Of a stretch of DNA of 59,498 bases, positions 47,720-56,310 are shown one piece after another. Below the pieces are notes generated by a model that ran no database searches, had not been told where the DNA came from, and worked only from the letters and a program-made list of their open reading frames with translations. The position numbers were made by a program, and so were the translations under genes. Positions within the stretch are counted from its first letter, which is position 1; each line of letters opens with the position of its first letter. The stretch is from CAZLMW01 sp964560875 (lineage in GTDB: Bacteria > Myxococcota_A > UBA9042), in assembly GCA_964560875.1 (NCBI GenBank), contig CAZLMW010000043.1, positions 1-59,498 on the forward strand. Reading direction: 5' to 3'.

Positions 47720-47819
47720 GGGGGTATTCAAGACCCCGGCTGTGTTCAGGGCTCCAGAACCGACCGATCGGGCTAAGGAAAAAAGTGTAATATGTAAGGG
47801 TCAGACCCCGGGGGTAGGG

Positions 47820-49145
47820 GTGTTCGTTTTGGGGCTTATTCTCGCCCTTGGATGCAGCCCGGCAGCGGCTCAGGCTCGGCCGAGCACGGCGAAGAGCGGC
47901 GCCAAGACCAACGCTGCGAAGCCGCGAGCGCAAGCCCAGATCACCGCCAACGCGACCGAAGACGCCACCGATTCCGGACAGGCGCCCGTCGAAACGGCGC
48001 CGGTTGATCCACGCACCGAAGACATTCGCGTCGACGTCTACGATCCGGGCGGCGAGGCGCTCGCGAGCTTTCACAAAGCGCTGGCGGCGGCCGAAGCGGG
48101 CAAAGGACAGGCGCGAATCGCGTGGTACGGGGCTTCCCACACGGCGGCAGACCTGTGGTCGGGCCAGGTGCGACGGGTGCTACAGGGACGCTTCGGCGAC
48201 GCCGGGCACGGCTACTTGCTGCCCTACCGCTGGCACGGCGGCTACCGACACCAGGACGTCGTGCTCAAGTACGCGCGCGGCTGGAAAACGCACCGACACA
48301 AGCTGCTCAACCCCGTGCCGATCGGCGACTACGGTTACGGCGGCGTGGCGATCAGCAGCGACAACCCGAGCCACTGGTTTTCGGTCAAGACATGCACCGA
48401 CAACGTCTGTGGGCGATTCGCCGGACGATTCGAGGTGTGGCTGCGGGGATCGCGCAAGGGCGGCACGCTGCTCGTGACGATCGACGGCAAAGAGCACGCC
48501 ATCTCGACCAAACGTCGCCGCGGCGGGGTCATCTACAAGCGCTTCGATTTCGCCGATGGTGCCCACCAGATCCGCGCCCGCCCCAAGGGCGACGGCCGGG
48601 TCTATGTGTACGGCGCCGTGTTTGAGCGCAAGGGCCCGGGCGTCATCGTCGACCAGATGGGCATCCCCGGAATGCGCGGCAAGATCCAGCTGCACTGGGA
48701 GACCGCAGCGTGGCGCGACCAGCTGCGACGACGGGATCCGCACCTGGTGATCCTCGCCTACGGAACCAACGCGACAGGCGACAAGGGCGCGCCCATCAGC
48801 CGCTTCGTCAACCAGTGGCGGCGTGTGCTGGAACGCCTCAAGAACGCGGTCCCGCGGGCATCTTGCTTGCTCGTGGGCCCCACCGATCGGCCGCTCAAAC
48901 CCGACGAAGAAGGCGTCCGCGCGCATCGCCCCCGAATCGACGCGGTCGTCGCCGCACAAAAACGCGTGGCCGCCGAATACGGCTGCGGGTTCTGGGACGC
49001 CTTCGCGATGATGGGCGGGCGTGGGTCCATGGTTCGCTGGGTCAACGCCGGCCTCGCTGGCCGCGACCACGTGCACCTGACGCGCGAAGGTTACGAGCTC
49101 AAGGCAGCCCGCTTTCTCGACGCGATCCTGCGCGGCTACAAATAG
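47820..49145 (+). CDS. SGNH-hydrolase protein with inserted beta domain
   Basis: A 441-residue exported protein. The signal is VFVLGLILALGCSPAAAQA from a GTG start; the n-region lacks basic residues, so an in-frame GTG at 47742 adding a basic stretch is a real alternative. A Cys in LALGC could be a lipobox. The mature part has IAWYGASHTAADLWSG (serine block), a beta-rich insert of about residues 185-275 (VKTCTDNVCG, RFEVWLRG, GGTLLVTIDG) like a carbohydrate-binding or jelly-roll domain, then VILAYGTNATGD (Asn block) and RDHVHLTREGYEL (Asp/His block). This two-part layout is common in polysaccharide acetyl-transfer or deacetylation enzymes. It ends convergent to the cyclase gene. Confidence 0.8.
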   Translation: MFVLGLILALGCSPAAAQARPSTAKSGAKTNAAKPRAQAQITANATEDATDSGQAPVETAPVDPRTEDIRVDVYDPGGEALASFHKALAAAEAGKGQARIAWYGASHTAADLWSGQVRRVLQGRFGDAGHGYLLPYRWHGGYRHQDVVLKYARGWKTHRHKLLNPVPIGDYGYGGVAISSDNPSHWFSVKTCTDNVCGRFAGRFEVWLRGSRKGGTLLVTIDGKEHAISTKRRRGGVIYKRFDFADGAHQIRARPKGDGRVYVYGAVFERKGPGVIVDQMGIPGMRGKIQLHWETAAWRDQLRRRDPHLVILAYGTNATGDKGAPISRFVNQWRRVLERLKNAVPRASCLLVGPTDRPLKPDEEGVRAHRPRIDAVVAAQKRVAAEYGCGFWDAFAMMGGRGSMVRWVNAGLAGRDHVHLTREGYELKAARFLDAILRGYK

Positions 49146-49246
49146 CTGGAACGTGGCGCTGAGCGCCGCCCCTACCACCACTTCAGGCTGACGTGCGTGT
49201 CCGCAGTGACCCTGGCACACGTCGACGTCGGCGACGGTCGCGTCGG

Positions 49247-49335
49247 CCGTGAGGGGGTGAGTTCGCGTTCGCGTTCGGGCTCGGGTCGCTCGGACTCGGC
49301 CCTTCGCTCAGTCAGCGACTTCCAATCGGGCCTGC
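49247..49335 (-). repeat. Dispersed 89-base repeat, copy 2
   Basis: The minus strand of this segment matches 36274-36362 at 81 of 89 positions. It lies in the 203-base gap between the convergent SGNH gene and cyclase gene, ending 13 bases before the cyclase stop. The hexamer tract has diverged (GCGAAC in place of CCGAAC), so the four-GGG run of copy 1 is lost. Confidence 0.85.
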
Positions 49336-49348
49336 TGCGAGAGGGCAG

Positions 49349-51481
49349 CTACTTGCTTGTCATGGTGAAGGCCCCGTCCCAGTCGCCCGGTGGCGGGATG
49401 TCAGCGTACAAGCGGCAGCGGTCGGCCAACACCGTCGCCGCGCTGTCGCCGCCGAGCGCCAGGCGCGAAAAGCCCTGTGCAGCTTCGGCGAAGTTGCCGT
49501 TTCGGTACGCCTTGAGCGCGACGGCGTAGGAGGTTACGTCCTCGAGCTTGTCCTGGTCGACGTGGCCCTTTTCGCCGACGAGCTCGAACACCGCGAGGGC
49601 CTGGCTTTTGCCCTTGGCGCGAACCCAATCGAGCTGCCGGAGAACCATCGCGTCGCCCACGAGTTCAGCGGTGCGCTCGCCGACGATGATGCTCGTCCCG
49701 TAGACCTTGTTGAGCCCTTCGAGGCGCGCCGCTGCGTTCACGGGATCGCCGAGGATCGCGTAGTTGAAGCGGTCGGGAGCGCCGATATTGCCGACCATCA
49801 CGTCGCCGGAATTGACGCCAAAGCGGGTGGGCAGGGGCGGCTTGCCTTCGTCGCGGGCGGTTTGCAGGAGCGATTCGGCCTCTTCGCGCATCCGCAGGGC
49901 GCCGCGGCAGGCTCGGATCGCGTGGTCGGGTTGCGGGTCAGGGGCGCCCCAGAAGGCCATGATGGCGTCGCCGAGGTATTGGCAGACGGTGCCGCCGGTC
50001 TCGCCGATGGCCAGGTTCATGCGATGTAGGTAGTCGCCGAGCGCAGAGAGGACAATGGGCGCAGGCGTGGCTTCGACCACGGTTGTAAAGCCCGCGATGT
50101 CCGAGAAGAGCACGGTCATTTCGCGTTCTTCGCCGCCGAGGCGGGCTTCCTGTCCAGATCGCAACAGGTGGCGGACGAGTTGGTAGGGGACGTAGCGTGA
50201 AAAGGAGCGCAACCCGTGCTTGAGGGCGGCCACGGCGGCGCCCATCTCGTGCACTTCGCGGATCGGCGAGCCGATGATGGCGGCTTCGTCGTCGCCCTCG
50301 AGCTCAAACGAGGCCGCGCGGTGCATCTGTGCGTTGACGCGTCCGACAGCGCGAGACAAGGAGCGGGAGACGAGAAAAGCGACGAGGATGGCCACTAGCG
50401 CCACGGCGGCGGCGATGAGCAATGCGTCGCGGGTTTGACGCTTGACCGAGCCGTACAGATCGTCGGCCGGGACGACGGTGAGAGCGACCCAGGGCAGGTC
50501 CGCGGCGGTATCGAAGCTACGCGCCATGGCCAGGTAGGGGCCAAACGAGAAGGGGTGTTTCCTGGCCTCATCATCGAGGGTGCCGCGGGCTTTCCAGGCG
50601 CCGCTCAACATCGGATCGGGGTGGCTCGCGGCGAGATGATTGACGAGCTTGCCGTCGGCGAGATGCACGGTCTCGTAGCCGGGGTGGCCGATGACGACAC
50701 CGCTTTCGGCGACGAGATAGACGCGGCCGCTGCGTCCTACTTTCTGGGCGCGCAGGAAACGGGAAAGCGGAGCTGCTTCGAACTCGGCCGCCACCACGCC
50801 CAGGAGGCGACCCGTGCCGTCACGAACGGGCCGTGAATAGGCGACGCCGGTCTGTTGACGCGAGGTGAAGACGTACGGCTTTTGCCAGCGGCCGTGGCCC
50901 GGAGCGGACTTGAGCGCGTCGAGGTACCAGGGGCGCTTGCGGGGGTCGTAGCGGCGGCCGGGGGTGTTGAGCGGGCGCCAGCTGCCGTCGTCGTTGCGTT
51001 CGTGGTCGTTGAAGTGGGCAAGCGCCATGCCGTCGGTAAGGGTCGCGGCTTCGGCGGGATCGACGGTGCGGCTCGTTCGGCGCATGTGCTCGGTACCGTC
51101 GGCGTCGGGCCACCGGTAAACCGACAGGTAGGTGCCGTCCGCGCGTCCGAAGCTGGCCCAGGTGAACTGCGGGTGGGCTTGCAGCGCGATCTCCATCCAG
51201 CGCAGGACCGCCGCGTTGTCCGAGGCGTCGAGCTGACCTGTGCGCATGGCTCCTGCGGTGGCCTTGGTCCACGGGAGGGCGGGTTCGAGAAAGCGCAACG
51301 TCTCTTGCGCGGTGCGATCGGCCAGGGTCTCGGCCAGGGCGTTCCAGAGACCGTCGACGGTGCGGGTCGTCGCCAGGTAGGTGGTCGCCGCGACGGACAG
51401 GGTGGCGACGAGAATCAGGCCAACGAGCGCGCTGGTGACCAGCGAAAGGAGCGAAAACCGGGTTCGAGGAGGCGCATCCAC
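49349..51481 (-). CDS. Membrane class III adenylate/guanylate cyclase with Cache sensor
   Basis: A 710-residue inner-membrane signalling enzyme. One helix at about residues 10-35 and another at about 352-375 flank a periplasmic dCache domain (PWYLDALKSA, VAYSRPVRDGTGRLLGVVA, GVVIGHPG). A HAMP-like linker follows. The cyclase domain (about 450-620) has metal-binding Asp461 in FSDIAGFT and Asp505 in YLGDAIMAFWG, and GDPVNAAARLE supplies the transition-state Asn and Arg. It should make cAMP or cGMP in response to a small extracellular ligand. The GTG start is chosen because the longer frame would run into the divergent lipoprotein gene; no good ribosome site precedes it. The C-terminus has a short TPR-like tail (AYRNGNFAEAAQGFSRLA). 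Confidence 0.88.
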   Translation of the reverse strand: MDAPPRTRFSLLSLVTSALVGLILVATLSVAATTYLATTRTVDGLWNALAETLADRTAQETLRFLEPALPWTKATAGAMRTGQLDASDNAAVLRWMEIALQAHPQFTWASFGRADGTYLSVYRWPDADGTEHMRRTSRTVDPAEAATLTDGMALAHFNDHERNDDGSWRPLNTPGRRYDPRKRPWYLDALKSAPGHGRWQKPYVFTSRQQTGVAYSRPVRDGTGRLLGVVAAEFEAAPLSRFLRAQKVGRSGRVYLVAESGVVIGHPGYETVHLADGKLVNHLAASHPDPMLSGAWKARGTLDDEARKHPFSFGPYLAMARSFDTAADLPWVALTVVPADDLYGSVKRQTRDALLIAAAVALVAILVAFLVSRSLSRAVGRVNAQMHRAASFELEGDDEAAIIGSPIREVHEMGAAVAALKHGLRSFSRYVPYQLVRHLLRSGQEARLGGEEREMTVLFSDIAGFTTVVEATPAPIVLSALGDYLHRMNLAIGETGGTVCQYLGDAIMAFWGAPDPQPDHAIRACRGALRMREEAESLLQTARDEGKPPLPTRFGVNSGDVMVGNIGAPDRFNYAILGDPVNAAARLEGLNKVYGTSIIVGERTAELVGDAMVLRQLDWVRAKGKSQALAVFELVGEKGHVDQDKLEDVTSYAVALKAYRNGNFAEAAQGFSRLALGGDSAATVLADRCRLYADIPPPGDWDGAFTMTSK

Positions 51482-51586
51482 GGCGGAATCGTGGCACGGA
51501 TCGGGTCGGCACGACAGCGACGCCGATTCAGTTGGAGGAATCGGACGGGGACCGGCATGCTCTGCGGACGCGGAATGGAGAAGACG

Positions 51587-53276
51587 ATGACTACTGCGCG
51601 ATGGAGTCACATTGTGGCGCTTGTTGCTGTGCCCACCCTGGTCGTTGCGGCGGGCGGGTGCGGGGGCGATAGCGCCGACGAGGTCGTGAGCACCGGCACG
51701 ACGGGCGGCGAAAACGGCGACAAAGACGCTGGCACGATCGGGGAGACAGCGCCTTCGGGTGGGTCTTCGACCAGTTCGAGCGGCGGTTCATCGACGGGTT
51801 CCGGGTCGAGCACGAGCAGCTCCGGTTCCAGCACAGGGAGCTCCGGGTCGAGCACGAGTTCGGGGTCGGGAAGCTCCGGGTCCAGCACCGGTTCCGGGTC
51901 GGGTAGCTCAGGGTCCAGCACCAGTTCCGGGTCGGGTAGCTCAGGGTCCAGCACCAGTTCCGGGTCGGGTAGCTCAGGNNNNNNNNNNNNNNNNNNNNNN
52001 NNNNNNNNNNNNNNNNNNNNNNNNNNNNNNNNNNNNNNNNNNNNNNNNNNNNNNNNNNNNNNNNNNNNNNNNNNNNNNGTCCAGCACGAGTTCGAGCTCG
52101 GCAAGCTCAGGGTCTGGGAGCTCGGGGTCGAGCACGAGTTCGGGCTCGGGAAGCTCAGGGTCGAGCACGAGTTCGGGGTCGGGGAGCTCCGGGTCAGCAA
52201 GCTCGGGGTCGGGAAGCTCGGGGTCAGGAAGCTCGGGGTCGAGCAGCGGATCGGGCTCAAGTGGCGGCGGCTGGCCTGCGGGACCCGAAGACAAGTTCAG
52301 CGGCGTGGATCCCGCGAAGGCGAAATACAAGACCTGCCCCGCGGCGTGGGGATGCGCGCTGTCGTCATGCAACATCGACTCGAAGAAGACGTGCATGGAC
52401 CTGTGCCTGAACGCGTCGAGCAAGACGGTCGTGCCCGAGCTCATCGACTTCGTGAAGTGCTACAAACACGTCTGCCACGGCAAACAGTGCAAGACGGGTG
52501 ACAACAAATGCCTCGGTGAGTGCATCTGGAGCCGATGTGCGGGGTTTGCGGTCAAGTGCAACGCCGACAAGAAGAGCGGCGGCAAGAGCTGCGCAACAGC
52601 ATGGGCGTGTACCGACAGCTGCAAGGGCGACAAGGCCATCGAATGCATGTCGGGGTGCTACAAGCAGCTGAGCAAGAGCGCGCAGACCGATTACGACAAG
52701 CTCTGGTACTGCCTCGCCAACAGCAACGCCAAGCAGGCGTGGGCCGATTGCCTGGACGAGTCGCTGCTTTGCGTTTCGGGCGGAACGACGGGCAAGAACT
52801 CGTGTGTCGAGGTCTCGGTCTGCGACAGCAAATGCCCAAAAGGGCCGAACGGCGATAAATTCCCCTGCACTTCAGCGTGTTATGGCAAGGGCACGAAGGC
52901 CGCGCAGGGGCAATACGCCAAGCTGCTCAAGTGCATCTACACGGTCCAAAACACGGGCGGCGACCCGGGCGGGACGTGCGGCAACGACGTGGTCGCGTGC
53001 GCGGGTGCCAAGCCTGATGGGACGAAGGGAACGCTCGGCTGCCAGGAGATCAGCGGCTGCGAAAAGAACTGCAAGAAAGCGGCGAACGGCAAGGACGAGG
53101 CCTGCGCGATGCAATGCCTCGCCAAAGCGTCGAAGACCGAGGCCTTGAAGTGGTGGAAGCTCGCGATGTGCTACGGCGGCTGCGGCGGCAAGTGCAAGGA
53201 CAGCAAAGACCCCAAGTGCAACGAGAACTGCGTCAAGAAGGACTGCAAGCAGCAGACGCTCGATTGTCTGAGCTGA
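51587..53276 (+). CDS. Gly/Ser-repeat, Cys-rich lipoprotein interrupted by an assembly gap
   Basis: The N-terminal piece starts at an ATG with GGAG 6 bases upstream and has lipobox VAAGGC (Cys25), then a long Gly/Ser linker (GSGSSGSSTSS repeats) that runs into the 100-N gap. The C-terminal piece resumes in another frame on paper, because 100 N is a placeholder; the repeat sequence continues and then gives about 330 residues of Cys-rich modules. These are roughly four units of about 85 residues with the pattern C-x3-C, C-x3-C and a later Cys (CMDLCLNAS, CMSGCYKQLS, CTSACYGKG, CAMQCLAKAS). The function is unknown; it is a surface lipoprotein on a flexible stalk. It is divergent from the cyclase, and the true length of the linker cannot be read here. 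Confidence 0.75.
51861..51978 (+). repeat. 33-base tandem repeats at the edge of the assembly gap
   Basis: At least three full 33-base units (51861-51893, 51894-51926, 51927-51959) and a partial one encode GSGSSGSSTSS. Two adjacent units are identical. Similar sequence continues after the gap, so the gap is almost certainly caused by these repeats. Confidence 0.9.
51979..52078. other. Assembly gap, 100 N
   Basis: Exactly 100 N lie inside the repetitive linker of a lipoprotein gene. The round number is a conventional placeholder, so the real length, and therefore the reading frame across it, is unknown. Confidence 0.98.
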
Positions 53277-53450
53277 CCTGAAAGCAAGCCCCATGCCGAT
53301 CAGCTTGTTGATCAGCGTGGCGCTCGACAAGGACGCGAGGTTGCTGAAGAAGACCGACTTGCGCAGGCGTTGCCAGCGGCTGACGGGCGGTTTGGGCGTG
53401 TTGGTAAAGGGACGGGCCGGGCGATGCGGGACGAGCCCGGATGGACGGGC

Positions 53451-54554
53451 TTACCAGCCGGCCTGGATGGCGCCGATAATGTGCGTGACGTCGTCGTCCG
53501 AGAGGCCTTCATGCACGGGGATGGCGAGCTGCTCGGCGTCGAAGATGACCTGGCCGGGGAGGTCGTCGCGCACGCCGCCGAACACCGTGTTGTCGTCGAT
53601 GCGGTTGTGGACCACCGTGCAGGGGACGCCGCGGGACTTGAGCGCGCGGATGAGTTGCAGCCGGTTGTCGCAGCGGAATGTGAACAGCCAGTGGGCGGAT
53701 TCGCGGTCGACGGGCGCGGCGAGCAGGCGAATGCCGGGGGTGTCGGCGAGGGCCTCTCGGTAGGTGGCGGCGATGGCGCGCCGGCGGGCGAGTCGGTCGA
53801 GGAAGTTGGTCAGGTTGCCGATGCCGAGCGCCGCTGCAAGGTCGTTCATGTGGTACTTGTAGCCGACTTCGGTCAGGTCGTAGTCGCGTTCGCCGAGCTC
53901 GGTTGTTGGGCTGTTGGCGCGATTGATGCCGAACCAACGGAGGGTGCGCGCGCGAACATGTTCGGCGTCGCGTTCGCAGCAGAGGGCGCCGCCATCGCCG
54001 ACGGTCAGGTGCTTGATGGCCTGGAACGAAAAGCAGGTCATGCGCGAGAGGCTGCCAACCGCTTTGCCCTTGTAGGTCGCCCCGAGGGCATGGGCCGCGT
54101 CTTCGATCATCGCGAGGTCGTGTTCGGCGGCGATGGCGTTGAGCTCATCCATGTCGCACGGCAGACCCGCCCAGTGCACAGGGATGATGGCGCGGGTGCG
54201 TTCGGTCACCCGACGAGCGACGTCGGCCGGGTCGATATTGCCGGTGGTGGGGTCGCAATCGGCGAAGACAACGTTGGCCTTCTGCATCAGCACGGCGAGG
54301 CCGGTGGCGATGAATGTCTGCGCGGGGATGATGACCTCGTCGCCGGGACCAACGTTGGCTACGACGAGCGCGAGATGCAGGGCGGACGTGCCGCTGTTGA
54401 CGCAGACAGGGTTGACGAAGCCGAGGGTGTCGGTGAGCGATTCCTCGAACCTCTTGACGCGTTTTCCTTCGCTGAGACGGCCCGATTTCAGGCACGCCAT
54501 CACCTCTTCATAGGCGGCCGGGGCGATATGGGAGTCGAAGAAGTCAATGGCCAT
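53451..54554 (-). CDS. DegT/DnrJ/StrS-family sugar aminotransferase
   Basis: A 367-residue PLP enzyme of the DegT/DnrJ/EryC1/StrS family, which transfers an amino group to a keto-sugar on a nucleotide carrier. It has SGRLSEGKRVKRFE at the start, VNSGTSALHLAL, IIPAQTFIAT, IEDAAHALGATY, and the PLP lysine Lys181 in FSFQAIKHLTVGDGG. The C-terminal half has YKYHMNDLAAALG and HWLFTFR. In-frame codons upstream would add 23 non-conserved residues; the Met at MAIDFFDSH starts the usual family fold. It probably supplies an amino sugar for a surface glycan, with the epimerase genes downstream of the transposon. It is divergent from the transposase. Confidence 0.9.
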   Translation of the reverse strand: MAIDFFDSHIAPAAYEEVMACLKSGRLSEGKRVKRFEESLTDTLGFVNPVCVNSGTSALHLALVVANVGPGDEVIIPAQTFIATGLAVLMQKANVVFADCDPTTGNIDPADVARRVTERTRAIIPVHWAGLPCDMDELNAIAAEHDLAMIEDAAHALGATYKGKAVGSLSRMTCFSFQAIKHLTVGDGGALCCERDAEHVRARTLRWFGINRANSPTTELGERDYDLTEVGYKYHMNDLAAALGIGNLTNFLDRLARRRAIAATYREALADTPGIRLLAAPVDRESAHWLFTFRCDNRLQLIRALKSRGVPCTVVHNRIDDNTVFGGVRDDLPGQVIFDAEQLAIPVHEGLSDDDVTHIIGAIQAGW

Positions 54555-54764
54555 GATGGGTTCCGATGCGGTGGGCGATGTGGGCAAGCGGCGACAGATG
54601 GGCGGCGGAGTATAGACGCGCACAAGGCCGTCGCAAGCAGGTGCGGCAAGCGTTGGTGTCGCGGCGGTGGGCGCGGGATCAATAGCGGCGACGTGGGGTG
54701 TTTCGAGCGGAACGGGCCGGATGCATGAGGCCTTTCAGTCGTGCGATTCGTACAGGTTTTGGGC

Positions 54765-54776
54765 GATCGGCCGATC
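54765..54776. promoter_or_regulatory. Perfect palindrome just before the transposase start
   Basis: GATCGGCCGATC, a perfect 12-base palindrome, ends 7 bases before the ATG of the RAYT gene. It overlaps where a ribosome site would lie, so it could be a translational or transcriptional control site, or part of the element end. It may be chance in GC-rich DNA. Confidence 0.3.
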
Positions 54777-54783
54777 ACCATGT

Positions 54784-55740
54784 ATGGCGAGTCAACCGCG
54801 ATGGTTCCCACCGGACACCGTATTGATGCTCTCGAGCCGGACGCTCGAGGGGCGGATGTACATGCTGCCCGACCGGCCGGAAGTAAACCGTACAATCGTC
54901 GGTGTGGTGGCGCGCGGGCAGGACGTGTACGCGATGACGATTCACGGCGCGGCTTTTGTCAGCAACCACTTTCACATGGTCGTCACCGGGAGGAATCCCG
55001 AGCAGGTCGCGGGGTTCATGCAGTACGTGAAGGCCAACCTGACGCGACGGATCAACGCGATTCGCGGGCGGTCGGGGACCATGTGGCATCAGCGGTACGA
55101 CCTGCGGCGAATCGGCCGCGACGACGGCGGGCACCTGCGCGCGCTGGGGTACGTCCTGGCGCACGGCGCAAAGGAAGGGCTGGTCCGGCGGCCGGAGGAT
55201 TGGCCAGGGGTATCGTCTGCGGGGGAGTTGCTGCGCGGCGGGGCAGCGCAAGTGGGGGTCTGGGGTCGTGGAAAGCGGGCCGAGCGGACGATCGAGCTGA
55301 CACCGCTTCCGGAGCTCGCGGACGAGACGGAGAGTGGGCGACGCGAGGCGCTGGTCGCGGCGGTGGACGCGGCGCTTGAACGGGCGGAAGTGGACGATCC
55401 GGGCGCAGATGCGGCGCGGAAGATTCAGCAAGGCGATTGGCAAGCAACGGTGGAGGAGCCGAAGAAGCGTCGTGCAGATAGCGGACGGCAGCGACGGGCG
55501 GACGAACCGTTTCGCGAGGCATTCGAAGAGATCGTGGCGCGATACAAGGCGGCCGCGGCGGCGCACGTGCAAGGGGATGCTTGTGTGTTTCCGCCGTGGA
55601 CGTTCCCGCGATGGCAGCGCATGGGCGGGCGCGACGGGCTGCGGTTCGGGGGGATGCTGGCGGCCGAGCGCCGGGAGTGGCAGGACCGGAAGACGAACGG
55701 CGTCTATCGACAAGGACGCGGACCACCGCCGCGGGAGTAG
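54784..55740 (+). CDS. REP-associated tyrosine transposase (Y1/RAYT type)
   Basis: A 318-residue protein of the IS200/IS605-related Y1 transposase family, RAYT branch. The HUH motif is HFH (His62, His64) in VSNHFHMVV; GRSGTMWHQRY follows, as in RAYTs. The candidate nucleophile is Tyr123 in LGYVLAHGAKEGLV, aligned with the YxxxNPVKxGLV block of RAYTs, although Asn-Pro is His-Gly here. About 110 residues of basic C-terminal extension end with CVFPPWTFPRW, as in many RAYT proteins of this type. An in-frame ATG 117 bases upstream is less likely because conserved sequence begins at MASQPRW. It sits between the aminotransferase and the epimerases, probably inserted into the sugar cluster. A strong hairpin lies about 90 bases downstream. 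Confidence 0.8.
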   Translation: MASQPRWFPPDTVLMLSSRTLEGRMYMLPDRPEVNRTIVGVVARGQDVYAMTIHGAAFVSNHFHMVVTGRNPEQVAGFMQYVKANLTRRINAIRGRSGTMWHQRYDLRRIGRDDGGHLRALGYVLAHGAKEGLVRRPEDWPGVSSAGELLRGGAAQVGVWGRGKRAERTIELTPLPELADETESGRREALVAAVDAALERAEVDDPGADAARKIQQGDWQATVEEPKKRRADSGRQRRADEPFREAFEEIVARYKAAAAAHVQGDACVFPPWTFPRWQRMGGRDGLRFGGMLAAERREWQDRKTNGVYRQGRGPPPRE

Positions 55741-55830
55741 CGGCGCCTCGGCATTGGGGCGGCACGCGGCTGATTGACTCGGAGCGCCCGGGGCAGCACA
55801 CAGCGCGACAGATTGAAGCGAGCGGTGGAT

Positions 55831-55871
55831 CGAGGCCGCGGTGGACAGGTGTTTTGTCCGTCGCGGCCTCG
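55831..55871. other. Hairpin downstream of RAYT gene
   Basis: CGAGGCCGCG pairs perfectly with CGCGGCCTCG; inside a 2-base internal loop, GGACA pairs with TGTCC around a 7-base loop (GGTGTTT). This shape is like the subterminal or REP-type hairpins that Y1 transposases recognise. It starts 91 bases after the transposase stop. Confidence 0.75.
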
Positions 55872-56162
55872 TGGGCGTTTTGGTCGGTTTTGGGGCCGTT
55901 GAGTCGACTGAAACGACCGCTTGTGAGCCAAGCGGCCGGCGACGTAGCCGAGGTGTCTGGACGCGACCAACTCTGGGACCAGCAGGCACGTCCGAGGTGG
56001 TTCTCGGCGTCCCGAGCGGGGCACGATGCAAATATAATCACTTGTAATTACTTATAAAATACAGGGCTCTGCGTCTAACACTCAAACGCCCCTGTCCCTA
56101 CGAGCACCAAGTCGCAGGACACTGCCGCGGCAAGAACCCGCCCGCTGCCGCTGAACGCCAGT

Positions 56163-56190
56163 TTGAGTTCACCTCCGCGTCTGGTATACA
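56163..56190 (+). promoter_or_regulatory. Sigma70-like promoter for the sugar-nucleotide genes
   Basis: TTGAGT and TATACA, separated by 16 bases, lie about 120 bases before the epimerase start at 56311. Each differs from consensus at two positions. They are the best -35/-10 pair in the region. Confidence 0.35.
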
Positions 56191-56310
56191 CGCGCGCCTT
56201 TTGCACCCGCGGCTTCGTTCAACGCACCGAGCCGCTGCGACGCGATAGCCACCGTCGCCCGCCCAAAAACCCGGCGACACGCGCGCCACAACCCCTCGCA
56301 GGAGACGCCC

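Larger units (their letters stand above)
47326..47819 (+). other. Repeat-rich noncoding block between two SGNH genes
   Basis: This 494-base region has no convincing gene. It holds two 50-base direct repeats, a related inverted copy, a long perfect-armed hairpin (47665-47719), a smaller stem GGGGT-ATTCAAG-ACCCC (47721-47737) and the palindrome GGGTC-A-GACCC (47798-47808). Open frames across it have no family resemblance and poor start sites. Confidence 0.7.
55741..56310. other. Noncoding region downstream of the transposase
   Basis: 570 bases with no gene. It contains a 41-base hairpin (55831-55871), an AT-rich patch around 56030-56060 (AAATATAATCACTTGTAATT) that stands out from the GC-rich surroundings, and a promoter-like pair just before the next operon. 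The AT-rich patch may mark the right edge of the inserted element. Confidence 0.6.

Noticed and set aside
47491..47790. Open frame of 99 codons in the repeat block between two SGNH genes
   Set aside because: Arg/Pro/Leu-rich product without family resemblance, lying across hairpins; no ribosome site.
47326..47819. Retron-like noncoding RNA
   Set aside because: Inverted repeats are present but no reverse transcriptase gene is nearby and no typical branching guanosine context can be identified.
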